Program-made: the position numbers and the translations under genes | Part shown: in pieces, positions 1 to 5,032 of the stretch | How positions within the stretch are numbered: the stretch's first letter is position 1 | Layout: the number at the start of each line of letters is the position of its first letter | Assembly: GCA_001940655.1 (NCBI GenBank) | Contig: MBAA01000079.1 | Coordinates: forward strand, 63,554-68,585 | DNA length: 5,032 nucleotides | Direction of reading: 5' to 3' | Origin: Promethearchaeota archaeon CR_4 | Lineage (GTDB): Archaea; Asgardarchaeota; Lokiarchaeia; Sigyniarchaeales; CR-4 | The notes under the pieces: model-generated | Database searches by the model: none | Told to the model about the DNA's origin: nothing | The model's input: the letters and a program-made list of their open reading frames with translations, nothing else

Positions 1-1
1 G

Positions 2-778
2 AGATTAAGAGCTGTCGATGCGGGAATTCACCAAGCAAACAACGATATCTGTATAACTCTTGATGGAGATTCATTTGCCCAATCCAATCAATATGTACGA
101 TCTTTTGTAGCACGTTTCTCAGACCCAAAAATAGGTTTATTGAGCGGACCAACTACAGTTTCTAAGAAAAAATTTGGGGTTTATACTATCCAACGGGCAT
201 TCTGGTTTTTTTTCAAAGGACTAGGTCGCATTACCAAAGCTCACATGGGGGGGAACAGTTGTATCCGGAAATCTGTTTACGAAAAGGTAGGAGGTTATCA
301 AAAAAGCGTGCAAGTTATGGCATTCGCTGCTATTGATTTTAAACTGCGAGCAAATGGATATAAGATTGTGAATTTTTCAAATCCTGCTTGCCGGATTGTT
401 AAGGAACCTGTAACAACTCGAATCGAACTTATAGAAACGCTTAGCCGTTGGTTTAAATATGGTACTATTAAGGAGAACAAAAGAGGGGTGTATATTTGGA
501 CAGGCAGTATAGCAATTTCTATGATATACCTTTGTGTTTTCAGTCTAATCCAATGGTTTTTTCCATATATGTTATACCATTTTTACCTAATGTTAGCGAT
601 AACTCTTCTTGCGCATGTCTTCCCACTTATTGTTGGTCTTATACTAGATTGGCGCCATTGCCTTGCAGCTCCATTAATTTGGGCTCCACTCTTTTTAGGT
701 TGCATTTTCTTCCTGCAAAAACGAAGGGAGAAAAAACCTGATATATGGAAGGGGCGGAAAATAGAAAATAATGATTAA
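2..778 (+). CDS. Family 2 glycosyltransferase with membrane C-terminus, 5' partial
   Basis: This reading frame is open to the left edge, so the N-terminus with the nucleotide-binding start is missing; 258 residues remain. The first visible residues (RLRAVDAGIHQANNDI, then TLDGDS near residue 20) match the GT-A fold stretch leading to the DxD metal and sugar-nucleotide motif, here D-G-D. A GGN-x-x-x-R segment followed by EKVGGY (about residues 82-99) is the usual acceptor-side motif. The ED pair normally found about 15 residues later is Ala-Ala here (326-331), although the following IDFKLR fits the family. An SRWFKYG segment resembles the R-W motif of family 2 enzymes. Three hydrophobic segments follow (about residues 167-187, 194-216, 221-239), then a basic tail ending in KPDIWKGRK. 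It probably transfers a sugar from a nucleotide donor to a lipid-linked or growing glycan at the inner face of the membrane. Donor and acceptor cannot be read from the sequence. It is probably the first visible gene of an operon with the next two. Confidence 0.88.
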   Translation, partial: RLRAVDAGIHQANNDICITLDGDSFAQSNQYVRSFVARFSDPKIGLLSGPTTVSKKKFGVYTIQRAFWFFFKGLGRITKAHMGGNSCIRKSVYEKVGGYQKSVQVMAFAAIDFKLRANGYKIVNFSNPACRIVKEPVTTRIELIETLSRWFKYGTIKENKRGVYIWTGSIAISMIYLCVFSLIQWFFPYMLYHFYLMLAITLLAHVFPLIVGLILDWRHCLAAPLIWAPLFLGCIFFLQKRREKKPDIWKGRKIENND

Positions 779-786
779 CAACTAGC

Positions 787-793
787 GTGATCC
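787..793 (+). promoter_or_regulatory. Unusual Shine-Dalgarno site for the radical SAM gene
   Basis: No GGAGG-like site precedes the ATG at 797. The sequence GTGATCC lies just upstream and matches the 3' half of the full anti-SD complement (GGAGGTGATCC), so it could pair with the GGATCAC part of the 16S rRNA tail. In that register the absent GGAGG would end about 9 nt before the ATG, which is a normal spacing. The preceding stop codon is only 18 nt from the ATG, so translational coupling is an alternative or an addition. Confidence 0.4.
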
Positions 794-796
794 TCA

Positions 797-2281
797 ATGG
801 TTCGTGTCCTCTTTACCTACAAAGGTCCAGAAGCTCTTGGAATCGAGTATCTCTCGGCCTACCTCAAAAAAGCGGGTCATCAGACCGATTTACTTATTGA
901 TCCTTCCATGGATGTGTATCTCAACTCCCGAGTGCAAGGAGCAAACCAAGAAAGAGTCATGGAACGGTTTTTACTTAAAGTGAAACGTTTCAAACCAGAT
1001 CTCCTCGCTTTTTCTGCGGTCACCAACACAATACAGTGGAATTCTGAAATAATGGCTAGGTATAGGGAATATAGTGATGTTCCCATCATTATAGGGGGTG
1101 TTCATCCCACAATTCTTCCCGAACAGGTGTTAAAACGAACTACTGCAGATATGGTATGCCTTGGAGAAGGGGAGGATGCTTTTCTTGAACTAGCGGGACG
1201 AATCGAAGCAGGAAAAGAGTATAAGGATATTGCAAATATTTGGGTCAAGGAAAAGAACGGATCCATCATTCGAAATGATATGCGTCCGCTAAGAGAGAAT
1301 CTGGACTCTCTTCCCTTGCCCGATAGGGACATATTTGCACAATACGGAATGGTTGGCAACAGGGCATATATCATTTCAGGACGAGGGTGTCCTTACCAAT
1401 GTACTTATTGTTTTAACCACGTATACAGAGAATTATATCGCAGTAAGGGAAAATGGGTTCGCCGTCGTAGCTCTGAGAATGTTCTTGAGGAATTGCGGCA
1501 ATACAAGGCAAAATATGGTTTAAAAACCGTTCATTTTATGGACGATGATTTCACGTTAGATGCAAAGTGGTTGAAAGAATTTTGCCAACGGTATAAAGAA
1601 GAATTTAATTTACCGTTTCATGCCCTCATACGGGCGAATGATGTGACACCGGAAGTCATTCTCGCATTAAAATCGGCCAATTGTAGAGATCTTGGTTTTG
1701 GATTGGAAGCGGGGGCTCCAGAAATTCGAAACGGTGTAATGAAACGAAATATGACTGATGAAACAATCCTATACGCGGCGAACCTCATCAAAAAAGCCGG
1801 AATTAATTTGTCCACGTTTAACATGTTTGGAATGCCTGGAGAAACACCCAACCATATGATGAAAACGGTTAACATGAACTATCAAATAAAAACAGATACG
1901 ATTTTTTCCTACCTGTTCTATCCCTTTCCCGGCACTCAATTGTTAGATATTTGCTATTCAGAAGGTATGATTACGGACGAAATATACGAGGATATTCTGA
2001 ATGGAAGGGGAGGTTACCATCTTAAAAGCGTCATTAACCACCCATACGAAGACTTCGCTCGGGAAGCTAAATTTATTTTGCCCCTGTTGAATAAAGCCCC
2101 CCAGTTCATTAAACGCCATTCCCAAAAAATCATCCAAATCAGTACCAAAATGAAATCACGATTAAAAAATGACATGTTTCAAGGGATTGGTAACCTCCTC
2201 TTTTATGCTTGGGACTTTCCTTACCGTTTTAAAATCATGAATCGAACCCGGCGACAATTCTGGAAAGTAACCGCGCCATAA
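797..2281 (+). CDS. B12-binding domain radical SAM protein (BchE-like)
   Basis: The protein has 494 residues, a usual length for this class. Residues 1 to about 135 form a Rossmann-like cobalamin-binding domain: a first strand VRVLFTYK, then LGIEYLSAYLKKAGH, KPDLLAFSAVT, IIIGGVHPTILPE (97-109) and CLGEGEDAFLEL (121-132). The DxHxxG cobalamin-ligand motif is not evident, as in many relatives. The radical SAM core begins with GRGCPYQCTYC (195-205); C198, C202 and C205 form the CxxxCxxC motif that binds the 4Fe-4S cluster. Core segments MDDDFT (248-253), GFGLEAG (300-306) and FGMPGET (344-350) follow. The last 90 or so residues are basic and unassigned. Family members perform radical methylations, ring formations and rearrangements; the substrate here is unknown. 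Between a glycosyltransferase and methyltransferases, modification of a sugar or glycolipid, such as C-methylation, is a reasonable inference. Lipid or secondary-metabolite substrates remain possible. Confidence 0.93.
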   Translation: MVRVLFTYKGPEALGIEYLSAYLKKAGHQTDLLIDPSMDVYLNSRVQGANQERVMERFLLKVKRFKPDLLAFSAVTNTIQWNSEIMARYREYSDVPIIIGGVHPTILPEQVLKRTTADMVCLGEGEDAFLELAGRIEAGKEYKDIANIWVKEKNGSIIRNDMRPLRENLDSLPLPDRDIFAQYGMVGNRAYIISGRGCPYQCTYCFNHVYRELYRSKGKWVRRRSSENVLEELRQYKAKYGLKTVHFMDDDFTLDAKWLKEFCQRYKEEFNLPFHALIRANDVTPEVILALKSANCRDLGFGLEAGAPEIRNGVMKRNMTDETILYAANLIKKAGINLSTFNMFGMPGETPNHMMKTVNMNYQIKTDTIFSYLFYPFPGTQLLDICYSEGMITDEIYEDILNGRGGYHLKSVINHPYEDFAREAKFILPLLNKAPQFIKRHSQKIIQISTKMKSRLKNDMFQGIGNLLFYAWDFPYRFKIMNRTRRQFWKVTAP

Positions 2282-2292
2282 TTCCTACAAAG

Positions 2293-2305
2293 TCTCCCGA
2301 GGAGA
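2293..2305 (+). promoter_or_regulatory. Shine-Dalgarno site within a small hairpin
   Basis: GAGGAG (2299-2304) lies 7 nt before the GTG at 2312 and fixes that start. TCTCC (2293-2297) is exactly complementary to GGAGA (2301-2305) across a 3-nt loop, so a 5-bp stem could hide most of the ribosome binding site. The stem is short, so a real effect on translation is uncertain. Confidence 0.5.
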
Positions 2306-2311
2306 AGAATA

Positions 2312-3013
2312 GTGTCGAGTTTGATAACTAAGGATTTTCTTAGAAATTATTATGAAAAAGAGGGAAGAACATTTGCGGGAGATAGGTTCTGGTCGGGATT
2401 TCACAAACGATTTATGGTTCACGCTTGTCGACATGCGGTACTTACAAGGTGGTTGCAAGATATAAAACTAGGTGCGAGTTTTTTGGAAGTTGGTTGCGAA
2501 TTTGGTTTTTTTGTCCGTAAATTAGCGGCCCAACGCGTAGATGCAACCGGCATTGATATTGCTCAATCAAAAATAGAGAAGGCGCGTTCATTTGCAAAGG
2601 CCGAAAACTTGACCTGTCGATTTGAAGTGATGGATGCAGAATATCTTGAATCCCTTGATGCGAAATCATTTGATTACGTCCTGTGTTCAGAAGTGTTAGA
2701 ACATCTTCCAAATGACGAACTAGCAATAAAGGAGTTATTTCGTGTCACAAAAAAAGAGCTCATCCTAACCGTTCCCCAACGCTCTCTTTATTGGAAACTA
2801 ATGAATAAATTCTATGGATTTAATAGATTTAATGTAATTGGGGGAGGGCATTTTAGGGAATACGCGTTTGAGGATTTTATGAAAAAATTAAAACAATTTC
2901 CATGTAAAATACGGGAAGTATATTTTTCAGGATTTATATCTCCATTCATTGATGTGTATCTTCAAAAACTCCCTTGGTTACAAGCGGTGCTTTGTATTCG
3001 AGTAAAAGTCTGA
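2312..3013 (+). CDS. Class I SAM-dependent methyltransferase
   Basis: The protein has 233 residues. SAM-binding motif I is LEVGCEFG (58-65), a slightly degenerate form of the E/DxGxGxG loop. The acidic residue that binds the SAM ribose is probably D82 in TGIDIAQ. Motif IV is FDYVLCSEVLEHLPND (120-135), typical of the Methyltransf_11/UbiE-like group. HFREYAFEDF (180-189) is a segment common in members acting on glycans or small molecules. A hydrophobic stretch near the C-terminus (about 203-228) could touch the membrane or a lipid-linked substrate. The GTG start is chosen because GAGGAG lies 7 nt upstream. The gene starts 30 nt after the radical SAM gene on the same strand, so the two are probably co-transcribed. 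It probably methylates an oxygen or nitrogen on a sugar or related intermediate; the target atom is not predictable. Confidence 0.9.
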   Translation: MSSLITKDFLRNYYEKEGRTFAGDRFWSGFHKRFMVHACRHAVLTRWLQDIKLGASFLEVGCEFGFFVRKLAAQRVDATGIDIAQSKIEKARSFAKAENLTCRFEVMDAEYLESLDAKSFDYVLCSEVLEHLPNDELAIKELFRVTKKELILTVPQRSLYWKLMNKFYGFNRFNVIGGGHFREYAFEDFMKKLKQFPCKIREVYFSGFISPFIDVYLQKLPWLQAVLCIRVKV

Positions 3014-3016
3014 AAC

Positions 3017-3685
3017 TTATTCATAATATTTGAGAATTAGGGCCGTCCCACCCATATCCGGGATTTCCATTGGAATTTCTTTTCGATTCGACAAAAATTC
3101 ATCCACAGCTATTTTCACTCCGGGATATAAGGGATTCGAATAATCGTGAACCATTACCACTGCCCCTGGGGTCAATCTCGGCCAAAAATATCGCAAACCT
3201 TCCAAAATGGGTAGATACAGATCAGTATCAAGAGAAACAAAACAAAATCTCCTCTCGTCAAAACCAATGGTGGTTTCAGGAAATCGACCCTTAATCAATT
3301 TAATTCGATCTTTAAAGACTTGCAGATTTTGTAATAAAGTTTCCTCGGACGCATTAAATCGAATGCTTTTTATCATTTTCACCTGGTTTGCAAATATTTT
3401 TTTTGGCAGTTTTTGTTTTTCCGCTTCCATATCCTCTCGAGAAAAACCTTCAAAGCTTTCAAATAAGTAGAGATACCTATTTGGAAACGCCTTTAAAATT
3501 TGAAGTGCAAAATCTCCCCGATACACCCCGACTTCTGCTAATTCACCAGGAATGTTTCTCTTTATTATTCGTCTTGCTTGGGAGAAAAGCACCTTTTTCC
3601 GTACGTCATCCACAGCAGAAGTCACAAATGTCCCCCCTAAAAGACGGAAAAACCGCATGAGAACGGGAGCAAACTTGTTTCTCAC
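3017..3685 (-). CDS. TylF/MycF-family O-methyltransferase
   Basis: The protein has 222 residues from the preferred start. It carries the family signature in order: ELAEVGVYRGDFA (about 48-60, SAM binding), YLFESFEGF (73-81), FVSLDTDLYLP (149-159) and MVHDYSNPLYPGVK (178-191), then AVDEF. TylF and MycF are metal- and SAM-dependent enzymes that O-methylate hydroxyls of macrolide deoxysugars; the Asp residues in SLDTD and HDY lie in the expected metal-binding segments. By family and context this enzyme probably O-methylates a sugar hydroxyl. Start choice: an ATG at 3694 is in frame, but its Shine-Dalgarno sequence is only 1 nt away, and an in-frame stop lies three codons before it. The GTG at 3685 is 10 nt from AAAGGAG and fits far better. 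The gene is convergent with the preceding methyltransferase and divergent from the acyltransferase, so it has its own promoter within 3695-3821, or one further right. Confidence 0.92.
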   Translation of the reverse strand: MRNKFAPVLMRFFRLLGGTFVTSAVDDVRKKVLFSQARRIIKRNIPGELAEVGVYRGDFALQILKAFPNRYLYLFESFEGFSREDMEAEKQKLPKKIFANQVKMIKSIRFNASEETLLQNLQVFKDRIKLIKGRFPETTIGFDERRFCFVSLDTDLYLPILEGLRYFWPRLTPGAVVMVHDYSNPLYPGVKIAVDEFLSNRKEIPMEIPDMGGTALILKYYE

Positions 3686-3695
3686 AGAAGCCATA

Positions 3696-3702
3696 CTCCT
3701 TT
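3696..3702 (-). promoter_or_regulatory. Shine-Dalgarno site deciding the TylF-like start
   Basis: On the minus strand this reads AAAGGAG. It ends 1 nt before the ATG at 3694 and 10 nt before the in-frame GTG at 3685. Only the second spacing suits initiation, so the GTG is the better start. Confidence 0.7.
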
Positions 3703-3772
3703 ATCATCTTAGAATTTCATAAACCTTTACTTGAACTTCTTTTCTTCTTTAGAGAGTTACCAAGTTTGGGAC

Positions 3773-3784
3773 TTTGAAGTCAAA
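3773..3784. repeat. Palindromic repeat, copy 1 (operator-like)
   Basis: TTTGAAGTCAAA has perfect 5-bp arms (TTTGA/TCAAA) around a 2-nt centre. An identical 12-mer lies 29 bp downstream. The central gap is too small for an RNA hairpin, so binding by a dimeric protein is the more natural reading. The minus strand contains TTGACT, a good -35 hexamer, but no good -10 follows it. Confidence 0.6.
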
Positions 3785-3788
3785 CACG

Positions 3789-3819
3789 ATGGTTTTTCAT
3801 TTTTGAAGTCAAAAACCAT
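3789..3819. repeat. 9-bp inverted repeat enclosing operator-like copy 2
   Basis: ATGGTTTTT (3789-3797) and AAAAACCAT (3811-3819) are perfect inverted repeats separated by 13 nt. The interval contains most of the second palindrome. No T-run follows the right arm on the plus strand, so it does not look like an intrinsic terminator for that direction. Confidence 0.6.
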
Positions 3820-3822
3820 AAA
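3794..3822 (+). promoter_or_regulatory. Possible sigma-A promoter of the acyltransferase gene
   Basis: TTTTCA (3794-3799) and CATAAA (3817-3822) are separated by 17 nt and each match four of six consensus positions. Transcription would start near 3829, leaving about 9 nt before the Shine-Dalgarno site at 3838. Both palindromic structures overlap this promoter, so a bound protein could block it. The hexamers are weak, so this is only a candidate. Confidence 0.3.
3800..3815. repeat. Palindromic repeat, copy 2, extended to 16 bp
   Basis: This contains the same TTTGAAGTCAAA (3802-3813) as copy 1. The arms are extended to 7 bp, TTTTTGA and TCAAAAA, around the same AG centre. It lies in the spacer of the candidate promoter for the acyltransferase gene. 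Confidence 0.6.
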
Positions 3823-3837
3823 TGAGAGCCATAATAA

Positions 3838-3845
3838 GGGAGGAG
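3838..3845 (+). promoter_or_regulatory. Strong Shine-Dalgarno site deciding the acyltransferase start
   Basis: GGGAGGAG contains GGAGG (3839-3843), the best ribosome binding site in the window. It lies 8 nt before the TTG at 3852. An in-frame ATG at 3822 lies upstream of this site and has no Shine-Dalgarno sequence of its own, so the TTG is preferred. Confidence 0.7.
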
Positions 3846-3851
3846 TTGAGA

Positions 3852-4967
3852 TTGAGTAATGTAGTGATCACGAAGATGGGCAAAAAAATAATCGTGACAT
3901 TCATCGTTTTACTAGTAATGCTCTTTATCGGGTGGTGGTATTACCCCACCCTGTTTGAGGTAATATTTTCTTACATTAATAAACTCTGCAATGAATGGGC
4001 TTCCTGGGTGTACTTGGGTTTAGTAATACTAGTGTCTATAGGAGGGAATGTCTATGGCACGGGTTATAGTCTCTTGCGCCGAAAATATCTTACGGGAACG
4101 TTTATCTGGATGTCTGGCGCTATGATAATGCTTGCTTTTATGCTATTTCTCATTCATTACACGGCATTTGTTATTTTTCTGAACAAATCTCTCGATCTCA
4201 CCCTTAAATTGATTCTAATATCGTTCTTTGTAATGGTTATGTTACCTTATCTTGTCCTTTGCATTGAAAAATGGATGGATCTGTCGACATATTTTAAAGA
4301 TATCTGGAATCACCGGGCAGAATACCGCAAAATAACTTACAGGGTAGAAGAAAAAGGAAAGCTCGTTTACATCCACCTTGATAAACACGGGACCAGCATC
4401 ACGAATTTCCACGAACCAGCTCCTACTTTAAAAATCCAAGAAATCTTCCTGCACATTCGGAAGAATCCCGATGAATCCCTTGCCTTATACTTGAAAAGTG
4501 CGTTCTTGATGATCGTGACAGAGATCGTCCGTCTTTTTACCGCATGGCCTACCACTCGGAAACGAATATTGAGTAGATTTGCTAAAGTCAAAATGGGAAA
4601 GGACGTGTGTATCGCCCAATTTACTCGAATCGATCCCTTGTTTCCGGATCTCATTGAATTTGAGGACGGTTCAGGGTGTGGAATTGGGTGCAATTTTTTA
4701 ACTCATAATTTCATGCAAAGAGATCCCTTATCAATTTGTATCGGACCGATAAAGGTGGAGAAAAACGCGCGAATTGGAGCCTATAGCGTGATTTTACCTG
4801 GAGTAACAATCGGCGAGGGAGCATTAGTTGGTGCCGGTTCAGTAGTAACCAACGATGTCCCGCCCTATGCCATTGTAATGGGAGTACCCGCAAAACTGGT
4901 AAAGAAAATTGAAGGCGACGGCACTGATGACGTGCAAAGTAAAGCTGACGAATATTTAAATCAATAA
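3852..4967 (+). CDS. Membrane-anchored hexapeptide-repeat (LbH) acyltransferase
   Basis: The protein has 371 residues from the preferred TTG start, or 381 from the ATG at 3822. The N-terminal part has four hydrophobic segments (about residues 13-30, 52-70, 92-110, 120-138). A soluble linker of about 105 residues with no recognised motif follows. The C-terminal part (about 246-353) is a left-handed beta-helix of imperfect hexapeptide repeats, for example IGAYSVILPGVTIGEGALVG, ending in the GVPAKLVKKI signature common to CatB/Vat/NodL-type acetyltransferases. H285 in LTHNF fits the usual catalytic histidine. Such enzymes transfer acetyl or other acyl groups from acyl-CoA to hydroxyls or amines, usually as trimers. 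With sugar-modifying neighbours, O-acylation of a glycan at the inner membrane face is likely. Fusion of membrane helices to this catalytic domain is less common than the soluble form and suggests a lipid-linked or membrane-bound acceptor. Donor and acceptor are unknown. It is transcribed divergently from the TylF-like gene. Confidence 0.9.
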   Translation: MSNVVITKMGKKIIVTFIVLLVMLFIGWWYYPTLFEVIFSYINKLCNEWASWVYLGLVILVSIGGNVYGTGYSLLRRKYLTGTFIWMSGAMIMLAFMLFLIHYTAFVIFLNKSLDLTLKLILISFFVMVMLPYLVLCIEKWMDLSTYFKDIWNHRAEYRKITYRVEEKGKLVYIHLDKHGTSITNFHEPAPTLKIQEIFLHIRKNPDESLALYLKSAFLMIVTEIVRLFTAWPTTRKRILSRFAKVKMGKDVCIAQFTRIDPLFPDLIEFEDGSGCGIGCNFLTHNFMQRDPLSICIGPIKVEKNARIGAYSVILPGVTIGEGALVGAGSVVTNDVPPYAIVMGVPAKLVKKIEGDGTDDVQSKADEYLNQ

Positions 4968-5021
4968 CTGGCCTACCTTAAAGAAATATATGACAAAATG
5001 TGATTAAAAGATAAAAGATCC

Positions 5022-5027
5022 AAGGAG
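5022..5027 (+). promoter_or_regulatory. Shine-Dalgarno site of a gene beyond the right edge
   Basis: AAGGAG lies 54 nt after the acyltransferase stop codon. The adjoining ATG at 5028 has no spacing and is unlikely to be the start; a start from about 5033 onward, outside the window, would fit. This suggests the plus-strand gene set continues. The gap 4968-5021 is A-rich and holds no convincing terminator or promoter. Confidence 0.5.
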
Positions 5028-5032
5028 ATGGA

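Noticed and set aside
140..142. Start of the glycosyltransferase at 140
   Set aside because: The same frame is open to the left edge and encodes the DxD region of the family upstream, so the gene begins outside the window.
3499..3511. A further copy of the palindrome, TTTGAAGTGCAAA, inside the TylF-like gene
   Set aside because: It carries an extra base that breaks the symmetry, and it lies in coding sequence, so it is probably a chance match.
3388..3660. Open frame of 90 codons on the plus strand opposite the TylF-like gene
   Set aside because: The minus-strand gene carries clear family motifs through this stretch; the plus-strand product looks like no known protein.
3789..3819. Inverted repeat as an intrinsic terminator
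   Set aside because: The stem is A/T-rich, no T-run follows it on the plus strand, and no plus-strand gene ends upstream of it.
3803..3835. Promoter formed by TTGAAG (3803-3808) and CATAAT (3830-3835)
   Set aside because: The spacer is 21 nt, and the transcript would begin inside the Shine-Dalgarno site at 3838-3845.
4367..4693. Open frame of 108 codons on the minus strand within the acyltransferase gene
   Set aside because: It is antisense to a well-supported coding region, has no recognised motif, and its composition fits a shadow of the plus-strand codons.
5028..5030. ATG directly after AAGGAG at the right edge, as a gene start
   Set aside because: There is no spacing between the ribosome binding site and the codon; the real start is more likely outside the window.

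Overview
The window is a 5 kb piece of a bacterial surface-glycan or glycoconjugate biosynthesis region. Low to moderate G+C (by eye about 40%), strong Shine-Dalgarno sites of the AGGAG type, and GTG/TTG starts next to good ribosome binding sites suggest a Bacillota organism, probably a bacillus or relative. The sequence does not identify the species.

Layout. Positions 2-778 (+) hold the 3' part of a family 2 glycosyltransferase with a membrane-anchoring C-terminus, cut by the left edge. Positions 797-2281 (+) encode a cobalamin-binding radical SAM enzyme of the BchE-like type. Positions 2312-3013 (+) encode a class I SAM-dependent methyltransferase. These three follow one another with 18 and 30 nt gaps and read as one operon. 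A TylF/MycF-like sugar O-methyltransferase lies on the minus strand at 3017-3685, convergent with the third gene and only 3 nt from it. After a divergent intergenic region with palindromic operator-like repeats, positions 3852-4967 (+) encode a membrane-anchored left-handed beta-helix acyltransferase. A strong ribosome binding site at the right edge implies another plus-strand gene just outside the window.

How they could work together (inference): the glycosyltransferase builds a glycan at the cytoplasmic membrane, and the other four enzymes decorate sugars. The likely decorations are O-methylation (TylF-like and perhaps the class I enzyme), O-acylation (hexapeptide acyltransferase), and a radical step such as C-methylation (B12 radical SAM). 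S-layer glycans, spore-surface glycans and capsules are candidate end products; the sequence does not decide between them.

The points most worth following are the B12 radical SAM enzyme in a glycan-tailoring cassette, the duplicated palindrome TTTGAAGTCAAA upstream of the acyltransferase, the loss of the usual ED pair in the glycosyltransferase, and an unusual Shine-Dalgarno site for the radical SAM gene. I saw no RNA genes, CRISPR array, insertion sequence or convincing intrinsic terminator, and no stretch over 300 bases without a gene.
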